Shown here: positions 53,404 through 61,094 of the stretch, piece by piece | How the letters are laid out: each line of letters begins with the position of its first letter | Position numbering within the stretch: position 1 is the first letter of the stretch | Assembly: GCF_016865485.1 (NCBI RefSeq) | Contig: NZ_AP024452.1 | Location: 5,602,501-5,666,500 of the forward strand | From: Luteitalea sp. TBR-22 | GTDB taxonomy: Bacteria; Acidobacteriota; Vicinamibacteria; Vicinamibacterales; Vicinamibacteraceae | Direction of reading: 5' to 3' | Length of the DNA stretch: 64,000 bases | Translations under genes and position numbers: made by a program | Notes under the pieces: generated by a model | What the model was told of the DNA's origin: nothing | Seen by the model: the letters and a program-made list of their open reading frames with translations, nothing else | The model's database searches: none

Positions 53404-54454
53404 GGGCCCACCACGCGCCGGGGTCCTTCAGCCCGGCGCGCCTGAGGCGCTCGTCCTGCAGGCCCGATCCATGCGGGATGGCGAGGCCGAGCAGGAAGCC
53501 GGCGCGATCGACCTCGACGAGCGCCAGCCTGAGATCGTCGGCAGCGCTGGCAGCATCGAGCAGCACGAGCACGGCCTCGAGGTCGTCGCGCCGGTGTGCC
53601 AACGCCCTCACCTCGTCGTCCCAGCCGGGCGCCGACGCGTGGACGTCGTCCTCGACGTCCTCGATGTCCAGGCAGAGCGACGCGCACTCGGCGACGGCCT
53701 GGCGCGAGAGGGCAGCGCGGTCGTCGGCCGACAACGAGGCGGCCCAGCGACGCGGCGCGACGACGCTCGCGTCGGCACGGCCGGCGCGGACGTCAGCCAG
53801 CCAGGCGCGGGCCTCGGTTGCATCGGCAGGCGTGGCAAGACGGGCCAGCATGCCGGCGGCGACGACGTGCGTCCACGGGTCGCCCGACGTGGCCAGCGGC
53901 GCGACCTGCTCGGCGAGCCAGCCGTCCCGGCACGCCCCGGCCCACGTCTCCACCGAGGGCATGGACTGCAGTGGCGACAGGCAGGCCTCGGGTGGCGTCA
54001 CGCCGTGCACGGACACGCCGTCGTTGGTCAGGCGCAGCAGGACGGCGTCGGCGCCAGCCCGCACGATCACCGCTGCGGCACGCGCCAGGTCGACGTAGGC
54101 GGTACCCGCGTCCTCCTCGGGCACGTATTGCACCTCGTCGCGGGCGACGCCTGCCGGCACATGGACGTGCAGGTCGAGGTCGGCCGGCGCGGACAGGCGG
54201 ATCACGCCGAGGGCGGGCGAGGAGATGGCGGCATCGAGGCGGCCAAGGGTGCCGTGCCTGACGTCGGCGAAGGGCACGTCGACGAAACCGGTCGCCGCCA
54301 GGGCCGAGAAGGCCAGCGCGGCGACGTCGCCCTTCCCGAGCGCCTGACTCTGCGTGGAGGTGGCCCACTGCAGGTGCGTGCCCTCGTCGGCGAGGGTCAG
54401 TCCGGGCAGGCCGAGGAGGGCGAGGGCGTCGTGCGGGGTCGTCGTGGTCGTCAT
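53393..54454 (-). CDS. unknown protein between sigma-like factor and Lon-like protease
   Basis: A 353-residue soluble protein with no signal peptide or membrane helix. The N-terminal half (about 1-150) is probably beta-rich (LGVIRLSAPADLDLHVHVPAG, DAVLLRLTNDGVSVHGV). The C-terminal half is helical (DDRAALSRQAVAECASLCLD, DDLEAVLVLLDAASAADDLR). I do not recognise a family. It overlaps the sigma-like gene by 4 nt and the protease gene by 11 nt, so the three are made together. A role as the protease substrate or anti-sigma factor is an inference from gene order only. Confidence 0.7.
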   Translation of the reverse strand: MTTTTTPHDALALLGLPGLTLADEGTHLQWATSTQSQALGKGDVAALAFSALAATGFVDVPFADVRHGTLGRLDAAISSPALGVIRLSAPADLDLHVHVPAGVARDEVQYVPEEDAGTAYVDLARAAAVIVRAGADAVLLRLTNDGVSVHGVTPPEACLSPLQSMPSVETWAGACRDGWLAEQVAPLATSGDPWTHVVAAGMLARLATPADATEARAWLADVRAGRADASVVAPRRWAASLSADDRAALSRQAVAECASLCLDIEDVEDDVHASAPGWDDEVRALAHRRDDLEAVLVLLDAASAADDLRLALVEVDRAGFLLGLAIPHGSGLQDERLRRAGLKDPGAWWALAA

Positions 54455-55212
54455 CGCTGTTCACGCTGGGCCGCGCGGGCGGCCTCCTTGGCGCTGGACG
54501 CGCGGCGATGCAGGAAACTGACACAGCCGCGCAACCGGTCGGCTTCCTCGGCCGTGAGCCTGCCGGCGGCCGCCTCGGCGGCGATGAAGTCCGCCAGCCG
54601 GACGCGGGCCCGCTGGTGACGCTTGTGGACGGTCGCCTCGGCGGCCGCGCCGGTGCGGCCGGTGGCCTCGAGCACCACGTCGTCGATCGTCGTGGTCTTG
54701 TAGGCGAGCGCCCGCATCTGGGTGACGGCGACGACGAAATCGCGCCGCGCCTGCGGCTGCTTGAAGGTCTCCGCGCAGGCGGGCACCACCTGCTCGACGA
54801 AGCGCTGCTCGATGGCGAGGGCCTCGCGCATGAGGTCCGGCTGGGTGAGCGCCTCTTCTGCGCTCAGCGCGAGGTCGACAAGCGCGATCGGGTGATCGCC
54901 GTCGTCGATGGTGTCCTCGGCCAGCGAACGCCGTGCGCGCCAGAGCTGGACGGCCATGTGGTAGAAGGAGCGGCGCAGGAATCCGCGTACGCGCGCGTCG
55001 GAATCGCACTCGAGGGCGCCCGAGGTGCGCGAGCCGCCGTAGAGCATGTTCATGGCCGTCTCGGCGAAGGCGTCCTCCCGGATGCCGTCGTCGAACGTGA
55101 ACCTGCGTGAGAGCCGCTCGAGTTCCTCGTACACCACCTCGAAGGCGGCCGCCGCCGTGGGGTTGCCGTCGGTGTCCGGAGAGAGCGCGCGGAACGCCTC
55201 GAGCAGGGTCAT
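54451..55212 (-). CDS. ECF-like sigma factor (divergent)
   Basis: A 253-residue protein. Residues about 45-110 resemble sigma region 2 (DDGIREDAFAETAMNML, then ARVRGFLRRSFYHMAVQLWRARRS). Residues about 155-215 resemble region 4 (RRDFVVAVTQMRALAYKTTT, then TGRTGAAAEATVHKRHQRARVRLADFI, the helix-turn-helix). A 40-residue C-terminal tail is extra. It would direct RNA polymerase to a special promoter set. Similarity is weak compared with classical ECF factors. It lies 3 nt after the LOG gene and overlaps the next gene (ATGA). Confidence 0.65.
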   Translation of the reverse strand: MTLLEAFRALSPDTDGNPTAAAAFEVVYEELERLSRRFTFDDGIREDAFAETAMNMLYGGSRTSGALECDSDARVRGFLRRSFYHMAVQLWRARRSLAEDTIDDGDHPIALVDLALSAEEALTQPDLMREALAIEQRFVEQVVPACAETFKQPQARRDFVVAVTQMRALAYKTTTIDDVVLEATGRTGAAAEATVHKRHQRARVRLADFIAAEAAAGRLTAEEADRLRGCVSFLHRRASSAKEAARAAQREQR

Positions 55213-55215
55213 CGA

Positions 55216-56085
55216 TCACCCCCGGGTCTTGGCGATGTCGGGCTTGCGGGGCCCCGCCTGCGGCAGTTCCGGCCGCAGATGGTGCGTCTCGAGGTGCTCG
55301 CGCAGCACCTGGAACGCGCGGCGCGGCGTGTCGACGCGATCCATCAGCTTCAGGTCGTCCTGGTGGATCGCGCCCCACTCGACGAGCGGCTTGAAGTCGA
55401 GAATCTGGTCCCAGTAGTCGGTGCCGTACAGGATCACCTTCAGCTCCTTCGAGAGCTTCTGGGTCTGCACCAGCGTGAGCAGCTCGAAGACCTCGTCGAG
55501 CGTGCCGAAGCCACCGGGGAACACCACGAGCGCCTTGGCGAGGTAGGCGAACCAGAACTTCCGCATGAAGAAGTAGTGGAACTCGAAGTGCAGGCGGTCG
55601 CTGACGAAGGGGTTGGGCCCCTGCTCGAACGGCAACTTGATGTTCAGGCCGATGCTCTTGCCGCCGGCCTCGTGCGCGCCGCGGTTGGCCGCCTCCATGA
55701 TGCCGGGGCCGCCGCCCGAGCACACCACGAACCGGTGCATCTCGGTGTCGAGCTCCGCGGTCCACTCGGTGAGCAGGCGCGCCAGCGTCCGCGCATCCTC
55801 GTAGTACCTGGCCCACTCGACGGCCTTCTCGGCCCGCCGGATCTCGTCCCGGGTGGCGCGGGCCTGCGCCGTCGACTTGCCACGCACCTTGAGCAGTTGC
55901 AGCTCGCGTCTGGCCTCGGCGCGCGCCTTGACCCGCGCCGACCCGAAGAACACGACCGTGTCCTTGATGCCCTCCTCGGTGAACCGGCGGTGAGGCTCGA
56001 AGTACTCCGACAGGATGCGCAGGGGACGCGCATCGTCGCTCTGCAGGAATTCGGCGTTCAGGTACGCGAGGGGTTGGCTGCTCAT
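55216..56085 (-). CDS. LOG family protein, long form
   Basis: A 289-residue protein. The LOG Rossmann core has VVFFGSARVKA, VVCSGGGPGIMEAANRGAHEAGG, VVFPGGFGTLDEVFELLTLVQT and VILYGTDYWDQIL. An N-terminal 90-residue helical extension is typical of the larger LOG/PpnN-like group. LOG enzymes cleave nucleoside monophosphates to base and ribose 5-phosphate. In this chain it could tune a nucleotide signal, which is speculative. The sigma-like gene begins 3 nt after its stop. A 78-bp gap separates it from dapE upstream, so read-through from the lysine operon is possible. Confidence 0.92.
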   Translation of the reverse strand: MSSQPLAYLNAEFLQSDDARPLRILSEYFEPHRRFTEEGIKDTVVFFGSARVKARAEARRELQLLKVRGKSTAQARATRDEIRRAEKAVEWARYYEDARTLARLLTEWTAELDTEMHRFVVCSGGGPGIMEAANRGAHEAGGKSIGLNIKLPFEQGPNPFVSDRLHFEFHYFFMRKFWFAYLAKALVVFPGGFGTLDEVFELLTLVQTQKLSKELKVILYGTDYWDQILDFKPLVEWGAIHQDDLKLMDRVDTPRRAFQVLREHLETHHLRPELPQAGPRKPDIAKTRG

Positions 56086-56163
56086 AGGGCTGCGGCTACA
56101 GGCTACAGGCGACCCGAGCCGGAGCGCCAGCGCGCCCCGGCCGTGCCGGATCCCTGCCGGTCG

Positions 56164-57165
56164 TCAGGACGCGAGAAGCGCCCTGGCGATGCGCTGATAG
56201 TCGTCGACGGCGCGGTGGAGATCGGCGATGGCCACCGACTCGTGATCGGTGTGCGCGACGTGGATCGAGCCGGGGCCGTACATCAGCCGCGTGCCCCAGG
56301 CGTTGAGGAGCGGCGCATCGGTGGTGTACCCCACGACCTCGCTCTCGAAGCCCTCCAGCGTCGCCATGTGCAGGAACGGCACGTGATAGACGTACTCGAC
56401 GTCGACCAGCGGCCGGATCGGCTCGAGCGCGGCCATCACCTGCTCGTGCGGCGTGACGATGCGGAACAGCAGGTCGGCGGTCGCCTCGGGCGCGATCACG
56501 TTGGGGGCCAGGCCGCCGGCAATCGCGCCGATGTTGACCTGCGTGGGCCCGAGCACCGCATCGACGGGCAGGTCCATGGCGCGGACCTGCGCCAGCGCGT
56601 CGAGCAGCTTCTCGATGGCCGACTCGCCGAGGTGCGGGTAACCGGAGTGCGCCGCGCGCCCCTTCGCGTGCAGCTTCACGCGGACCACGCCGCGGTGGCC
56701 GAGCGCCAGCTTGCCCTCGGTCGGCTCGCCGTTCACGAGGTAGCGCGTCACCCCCGTCGACAGGCGGTCGGCGATCATGGCGCCATCGCTGCCGCGCTCC
56801 TCGCCGACCACGAACAGCAGGCCGACGCGCGTCTCGCCTGCGGCACGCAAGGCTTCCGACGCAGCGAGCTGGCTCACGAGGATGCCCTTGGCATCGCAGC
56901 TGCCGCGCCCGTGGATGCGCTCGCCCTCCAGCCGGCTCGGCGAGAACGGCGGCACGCAGTCCATGTGCGTCGAGAACACGACCTCCGGCGTCCCGACGGT
57001 GGCCAGGATGTTGACCCGCCGGTCGGTGACCACCTGCCGCGTCACGGCATAGCCGCGGCGCTCGAGTTCCTCGCCGACCATCGCGCACACCACGGCCTCC
57101 TGCCCCGTGGTGCTCTCCACGTCCACCAGCCGCCGCGTCAGGGCGACGACGTCTAGCGGATCCAT
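56164..57165 (-). CDS. dapE: M20 deacylase, probable succinyl-diaminopimelate desuccinylase
   Basis: A 333-residue dinuclear zinc hydrolase. Ligand motifs are VFSTHMDCVPPF (His, Asp), GRGSCDAKGI (Asp), VVGEERGSDGA (catalytic Glu pair) and a late His in VAHTDHE. The insert dimer domain carries GHRGVVRVKLHAKGRAAHSGYPHLGESAI. M20 enzymes include ArgE and DapE. Position after dapD, with a 13-nt overlap, points to removal of succinate from N-succinyl-LL-diaminopimelate, the step before DapF. It is the last gene of the lysine operon. Confidence 0.85.
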   Translation of the reverse strand: MDPLDVVALTRRLVDVESTTGQEAVVCAMVGEELERRGYAVTRQVVTDRRVNILATVGTPEVVFSTHMDCVPPFSPSRLEGERIHGRGSCDAKGILVSQLAASEALRAAGETRVGLLFVVGEERGSDGAMIADRLSTGVTRYLVNGEPTEGKLALGHRGVVRVKLHAKGRAAHSGYPHLGESAIEKLLDALAQVRAMDLPVDAVLGPTQVNIGAIAGGLAPNVIAPEATADLLFRIVTPHEQVMAALEPIRPLVDVEYVYHVPFLHMATLEGFESEVVGYTTDAPLLNAWGTRLMYGPGSIHVAHTDHESVAIADLHRAVDDYQRIARALLAS

Positions 57166-58004
57166 CGCTCGAGCTCGGTCCGCGTGTCGGTGCGGCTGTC
57201 GCGGTACTTGACGATGACGGGCGTGGCCAGCGAGAGCTTCCACTCGACGCCGGGCCCCTCGGTGACGGCACGCGCGCCGGGCACGACGACGGCCCCCTCG
57301 GGGATCACCAGGGGCTGGCCGTCCTCGGGCCTGATGACGCGGCCGTTGGGCAGGTCGTACACCGGGGTCGAGCCGGTGATGATGGTGCCGGCACCGATGA
57401 CCGCGCGGGCCTTGACCACCGCGCCCTCGTAGATGCCGGTGTTGCCGCCGACCAGCACCTCGTCCTCGATGATCACCGGCAGCGCGCCGACCGGCTCGAT
57501 GACGCCACCGATCTGCGCCGCGGCGCTGACGTGGACCCGCGCGCCGACCTGCGCGCACGAGCCGACCAGCGCATGCGAGTCGATCATCGACCCTTCGCCG
57601 ACGTAGGCGCCGATGTTGACGTACATCGGCGGCATCGCGATCACGCCCGGCGCCAGGTACGCGCCGTCGCGCACCGACGACCCGCCGGGCACCAGGCGCA
57701 CGCCGCTGCCGGCGTCGAACGACCGCAGCGGCAGGGTGTCCTTGTCGAAGAACGGCCACTTGCCGTGATCCATCGACGCGTTGACCAGGTCGCCGAACCG
57801 GAAGCCGAGCAGGATGCCCTGCTTCACCCAGCTGTTGACGGCCCACCCCGTGGGAGAGGCGGCATCGGGCGCGGCCGCCCTGACGATACCTGCCGACAGC
57901 GCGGCGCGCAGCCGCGCGAACACCTCGCGGCCCTCTTCCTTCGACGCCGCGGCGCCGGCGGCCCACAGCCGCTCGACGTCGTGGCGCAATGTCTCGATGC
58001 TCAT
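57153..58004 (-). CDS. dapD: tetrahydrodipicolinate N-succinyltransferase
   Basis: A 283-residue hexapeptide-repeat acyltransferase that adds succinyl-CoA to tetrahydrodipicolinate. An N-terminal helical domain is followed by a left-handed beta-helix from about residue 110: VIAMPPMYVNIGAYVGEGSMIDSHALVGSCAQVGARVHVSAAAQIGG, then VIIEDEVLVGGNTGIYEGAVVKARAVIGAGTIITGS. These are the DapD signatures. ATG 58004 overlaps the dapA stop (ATGA). Presence of dapD and dapE shows that the succinylase branch of diaminopimelate synthesis is used. Confidence 0.95.
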   Translation of the reverse strand: MSIETLRHDVERLWAAGAAASKEEGREVFARLRAALSAGIVRAAAPDAASPTGWAVNSWVKQGILLGFRFGDLVNASMDHGKWPFFDKDTLPLRSFDAGSGVRLVPGGSSVRDGAYLAPGVIAMPPMYVNIGAYVGEGSMIDSHALVGSCAQVGARVHVSAAAQIGGVIEPVGALPVIIEDEVLVGGNTGIYEGAVVKARAVIGAGTIITGSTPVYDLPNGRVIRPEDGQPLVIPEGAVVVPGARAVTEGPGVEWKLSLATPVIVKYRDSRTDTRTELERWIR

Positions 58005-58909
58005 GCGGACGTGGTCTCTGCCAGCAGGCCCAGGTCGAGGGCGATGCGGCGCAAGGTCTGGAGGGTGTGGCTCGTCGGCGCCACCATGGGCAGGCGATAC
58101 ACCGGGTCGAGCAGGCCCGCGAGCGCCATCACGGCCTTGACGGGGCCGGGGTTGGACTCGAGGAAGTTGGCCTGCAGCAGCGGCAGCAGGCGTTCGTGGA
58201 TGACGCGCGCTGCGGCGAAGTCGCCGCGCTCGCACGCCTCGACCATCCGCGCCATGTCGGCCGGCACCTCGTTGCTCGCCACCGAGATCACGCCCTCGCC
58301 GCCGATGGCCATCAACGGCACGGTGAGCGTGTCGTCGCCCGACAGCACGAGGAACTCCTTCGGGACGCGGCGACGGACGTCGGCCATCTGGAACACGTTG
58401 CCCGACGCTTCCTTGATCCCGACGATCTGCGGCAACTGCGCGAGGCGTTCGGTCGTCGCCGGCTCGATGTTGCTGCCCGTGCGGCCCGGCACGTTGTAGA
58501 GCACGATCGGCAGGTTGGTGTTGGCCGCAATCGACGCGTAGTGCTGGTAGATGCCTTCCTGCGTCGGCTTGTTGTAGTAGGGCGACACCGACAGGATCCC
58601 CTGGGCGCCGGCGTCGGCCGCGGCATGCGCGGCCTCGATCACCTCGGCGGTGTCGTATCCGCCCGCGCCGGCCAGCACCGGGACGACGCCCTTCACCTCG
58701 TCGACGACCGCGGCGATCACTGCCCGCTTCTCGGCGGCCGACAGCGTCGGCGCCTCGCCCGTCGTGCCGACCGGGACCAGGAAGTGGATGCCGGCCTCGA
58801 CCTGCCGTCGAGCCAGGCGGCGCACCCCGGCCTCATCGACCCGGCCGTTGGCGGTGAACGGCGTGACCAGGGCAGTGCCACAGCCGGTGAAGGGACGTCG
58901 TGGGGTCAT
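58001..58909 (-). CDS. dapA: 4-hydroxy-tetrahydrodipicolinate synthase
   Basis: A 302-residue TIM-barrel aldolase that condenses pyruvate with aspartate semialdehyde. Features are GTALVTPFTANG, VPVGTTGEAPTLS, SVSPYYNKPTQEG, the catalytic Tyr138 in VLYNVPGRTG and the Schiff-base Lys166 in IVGIKEASGN. The length is typical. It overlaps dapD by 4 nt. The gap to dapB upstream (102 bp) holds a family A minisatellite, the only real break in the operon. Confidence 0.97.
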   Translation of the reverse strand: MTPRRPFTGCGTALVTPFTANGRVDEAGVRRLARRQVEAGIHFLVPVGTTGEAPTLSAAEKRAVIAAVVDEVKGVVPVLAGAGGYDTAEVIEAAHAAADAGAQGILSVSPYYNKPTQEGIYQHYASIAANTNLPIVLYNVPGRTGSNIEPATTERLAQLPQIVGIKEASGNVFQMADVRRRVPKEFLVLSGDDTLTVPLMAIGGEGVISVASNEVPADMARMVEACERGDFAAARVIHERLLPLLQANFLESNPGPVKAVMALAGLLDPVYRLPMVAPTSHTLQTLRRIALDLGLLAETTSA

Positions 58910-58923
58910 GGGGGTAAGGATAA

Positions 58924-58980
58924 CGGGAGTCGGGAGTCGGGAGTCGGGAGTCGGGAGTCGGGAGTCGGGAGTCGGGAGTC
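58924..58980. repeat. 7-bp minisatellite between dapB and dapA (family A)
   Basis: Eight tandem copies of GGGAGTC. The following bases carry GTTAACGTCAAACGTTAAACG, an AT-rich inverted-type repeat, just after dapB. Confidence 0.85.
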
Positions 58981-59011
58981 ACGGTTAACGTCAAACGTTA
59001 AACGTTAACCG

Positions 59012-59695
59012 TCAGATCCCCAGCACGTCCTTCATCGAGTACCACCCGGTGCGGCCCTGCACCCAGCGCGCGGCGCGCAGCGCACCGTGGGCGAAGGTCG
59101 CGCGGTCGCGCACCAGGTGCGTCACGGTGACGGCTTCGGTCGGCCCGTCGACGCCGACGGTGTGCGTGCCCGGGATGTGGCCGGCGCGCGTCGCCGACAC
59201 GTCGACGTGGCGCGTGAGGCCGGCCTGCCGCATCGCGCCGAGCAGCTGCAGGGCCGTGCCGGAAGGCGCATCGCGCTTCTTTGAGTGATGCGCCTCGTGC
59301 AGGAAGGGCTCGTAGTCGTCGAGGGACTCGATGGCCGGCGCCAGGGCCCGCACCGCGGCTTCCATCAGGTAGGCGCCGACCGAGAAGTTCGACGCGGCCA
59401 CCACGCCCCGGCCGTGCTGCTGCGCGATGGCGCGCGCCTGCGGCTCGAACGCGCCCCACCCCGTGCTGCCCAGCACCAGGGTCGGCGCCAGGCCGCACAG
59501 CCGTTCGAGGTTGGCCTCCAGCGCCTCTCCGGTGGCGAAGTCGATGACGACGTCGGCGCCCGCGCCGGCCGCGGCGGCCCAGTCCTCGGGCGTGCTGCGG
59601 CTGGTGATCACGCCCACGACCTCGCCGTCGTGATCGGCAGCATGCACGCCCACGAGGCGACCCATGCGGCCATGCCCGAACAGGATGATGCGCAT
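59012..59695 (-). CDS. dapB: 4-hydroxy-tetrahydrodipicolinate reductase
   Basis: A 227-residue NAD(P)-dependent reductase. The dinucleotide motif is ILFGHGRMGRLV. The conserved substrate region EAHHSKKRDAPSGTAL contains the catalytic His and Lys, and RAGHIPGTHTVGVDG follows. It is somewhat shorter than E. coli DapB (273), as in many non-proteobacteria. ATG 59695 overlaps the lysC stop by 1 nt (TGATG), so the two are translationally coupled. Confidence 0.95.
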   Translation of the reverse strand: MRIILFGHGRMGRLVGVHAADHDGEVVGVITSRSTPEDWAAAAGAGADVVIDFATGEALEANLERLCGLAPTLVLGSTGWGAFEPQARAIAQQHGRGVVAASNFSVGAYLMEAAVRALAPAIESLDDYEPFLHEAHHSKKRDAPSGTALQLLGAMRQAGLTRHVDVSATRAGHIPGTHTVGVDGPTEAVTVTHLVRDRATFAHGALRAARWVQGRTGWYSMKDVLGI

Positions 59696-61083
59696 CAGGC
59701 CACCGCCTCGGGCACCGGCGCGGGCTCGAGGCAGAACCGCTCGTGCACGCGCGCCATCGCCGCCTGCAACTGGGCCTGCGGCAGCACCACCGTGAGGTTC
59801 CGCCGCGCCCCTGCCTGCGACACCATCCGCAACGGGAACTCGTCGAGGGCGCCGAGCACGCGCGCCGCCAGGCCGGCCTCGAGCCGCAGGCGCTCGCCCA
59901 CGGCGCACAGCAGCGCCATCTCGTTCTCCACGCCCACCTCCGCGAACGCCGACAGGTCGGCGACGATGCCCTCGATGGCGCGCCGGTCCTCGATCGTGAT
60001 CGAGACGCTCACCTCGGAGGTCGTGATCACGTCGACCGAGGTCCGGTGTCGCTCGAACACCTCGAAGACGCGCCGCATGAACCCGTAGGCAGCCAGCATC
60101 ATCGTCGACCGGATGTCGACCACCGTGATGTCGCGCTTGCAGGCCAGGCCGGTGAGCGGGGCCTCGGGAAGCGGCGGGTTGGCGGTGATCGTCGTGCCGG
60201 CGACCTCGGGCCGGTGCGAGTTCAGGATCCTGACCGGGATGCCGTCGGTCACCGCCGGCGCAATCGTGCTCGGGTGCAGCACCTTGGCGCCGAAGTACGC
60301 CAGCTCCGACGCCTCGGCGAACGACAGCGACGGCAGCGGCCGCGCGCCCTGCACCACGCGCGGATCGGCAGTGAGCATGCCGTCCACGTCGGTCCAGATC
60401 TGGATCTCGGCCGCCTTGAGCCCGGCGCCGAAGAGCGACGCCGAGTAGTCGGAGCCGCCGCGGCCGAGCGTCGTCGTGATGCCGTCGGCGGTGGCGCCGA
60501 TGAAGCCCCCGAGCACGGGCACGAGCCCCTCGCGCACCAGGGGCAGCACGCGCTCGTGCAGCCGCGCGGCGGTCGAGGCCTGGTCCGGCTGCGCCATCCC
60601 GTGGTCGGCGCTGGTGACCAGCACCGTCCGTGCATCCACGAAGCGGGCCGGCGTGCCGAGCTCGGTGAGCGCGGCGGCCACCAGCTGCGAGCTGGCCAGC
60701 TCGCCCATCGCCACCACCGCATCGCGCGACCGCGGCGACACCTCGCGCAGCACGGCCATGGCGTGGAGGATCTGCGCCGTGTCCCGCCACTGCCGCTCGA
60801 GCGCGTCGATCACCTCGTCGCGCACGTCGCCCCGCGTCAGCAGCGCCTCGGCCGCCGCGCGATGGCGGTCCCGCATGACGGTCACCTTCTGCGCGGCGCC
60901 GGGGGCATCGCCGCGCTCGACGGCCGCGACCGCGTCGAGCAGTTGGTCGGTGATGCCCGACATCGCCGACACCACCACCACCGGCGTGCCCGTGCGTGCC
61001 TGCTCGCGGGCAACGATGGCGGCGAGGCGCGCGATGGCCTCCCGATCCTTGACCGACGTACCGCCGAACTTCATGACGACCAT
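59695..61083 (-). CDS. lysC: aspartate kinase
   Basis: A 462-residue enzyme that phosphorylates aspartate, the first step to Lys, Thr and Met. The kinase domain has VMKFGGTSVKD, VVVVSAMSGITDQLL, GFIGATADGITTTLGRGGSDYSAS and QIWTDVDGMLTADPRVV. Two C-terminal ACT domains (about 310-450; SVDVITTSEVSVSITIED is typical) give allosteric control. The length matches the monofunctional LysC type rather than ThrA fusions. Start ATG 61083 has GGAGG about 9 nt upstream. No homoserine dehydrogenase is fused or adjacent, though the operon leader is threonine-sensing in form. Confidence 0.96.
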   Translation of the reverse strand: MVVMKFGGTSVKDREAIARLAAIVAREQARTGTPVVVVSAMSGITDQLLDAVAAVERGDAPGAAQKVTVMRDRHRAAAEALLTRGDVRDEVIDALERQWRDTAQILHAMAVLREVSPRSRDAVVAMGELASSQLVAAALTELGTPARFVDARTVLVTSADHGMAQPDQASTAARLHERVLPLVREGLVPVLGGFIGATADGITTTLGRGGSDYSASLFGAGLKAAEIQIWTDVDGMLTADPRVVQGARPLPSLSFAEASELAYFGAKVLHPSTIAPAVTDGIPVRILNSHRPEVAGTTITANPPLPEAPLTGLACKRDITVVDIRSTMMLAAYGFMRRVFEVFERHRTSVDVITTSEVSVSITIEDRRAIEGIVADLSAFAEVGVENEMALLCAVGERLRLEAGLAARVLGALDEFPLRMVSQAGARRNLTVVLPQAQLQAAMARVHERFCLEPAPVPEAVA

Positions 61084-61094
61084 GGCGCGTCCTC

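Noticed and set aside
51401-56085. A type III CRISPR ancillary locus (CalpL-type)
   Set aside because: The protease has no SAVED domain and there is no Cas10, crRNA gene or array in the window; only the protease/sigma logic is similar.
19441-58980. CRISPR array
   Set aside because: Tandem repeats are 7-bp units without spacers and no cas genes are present.
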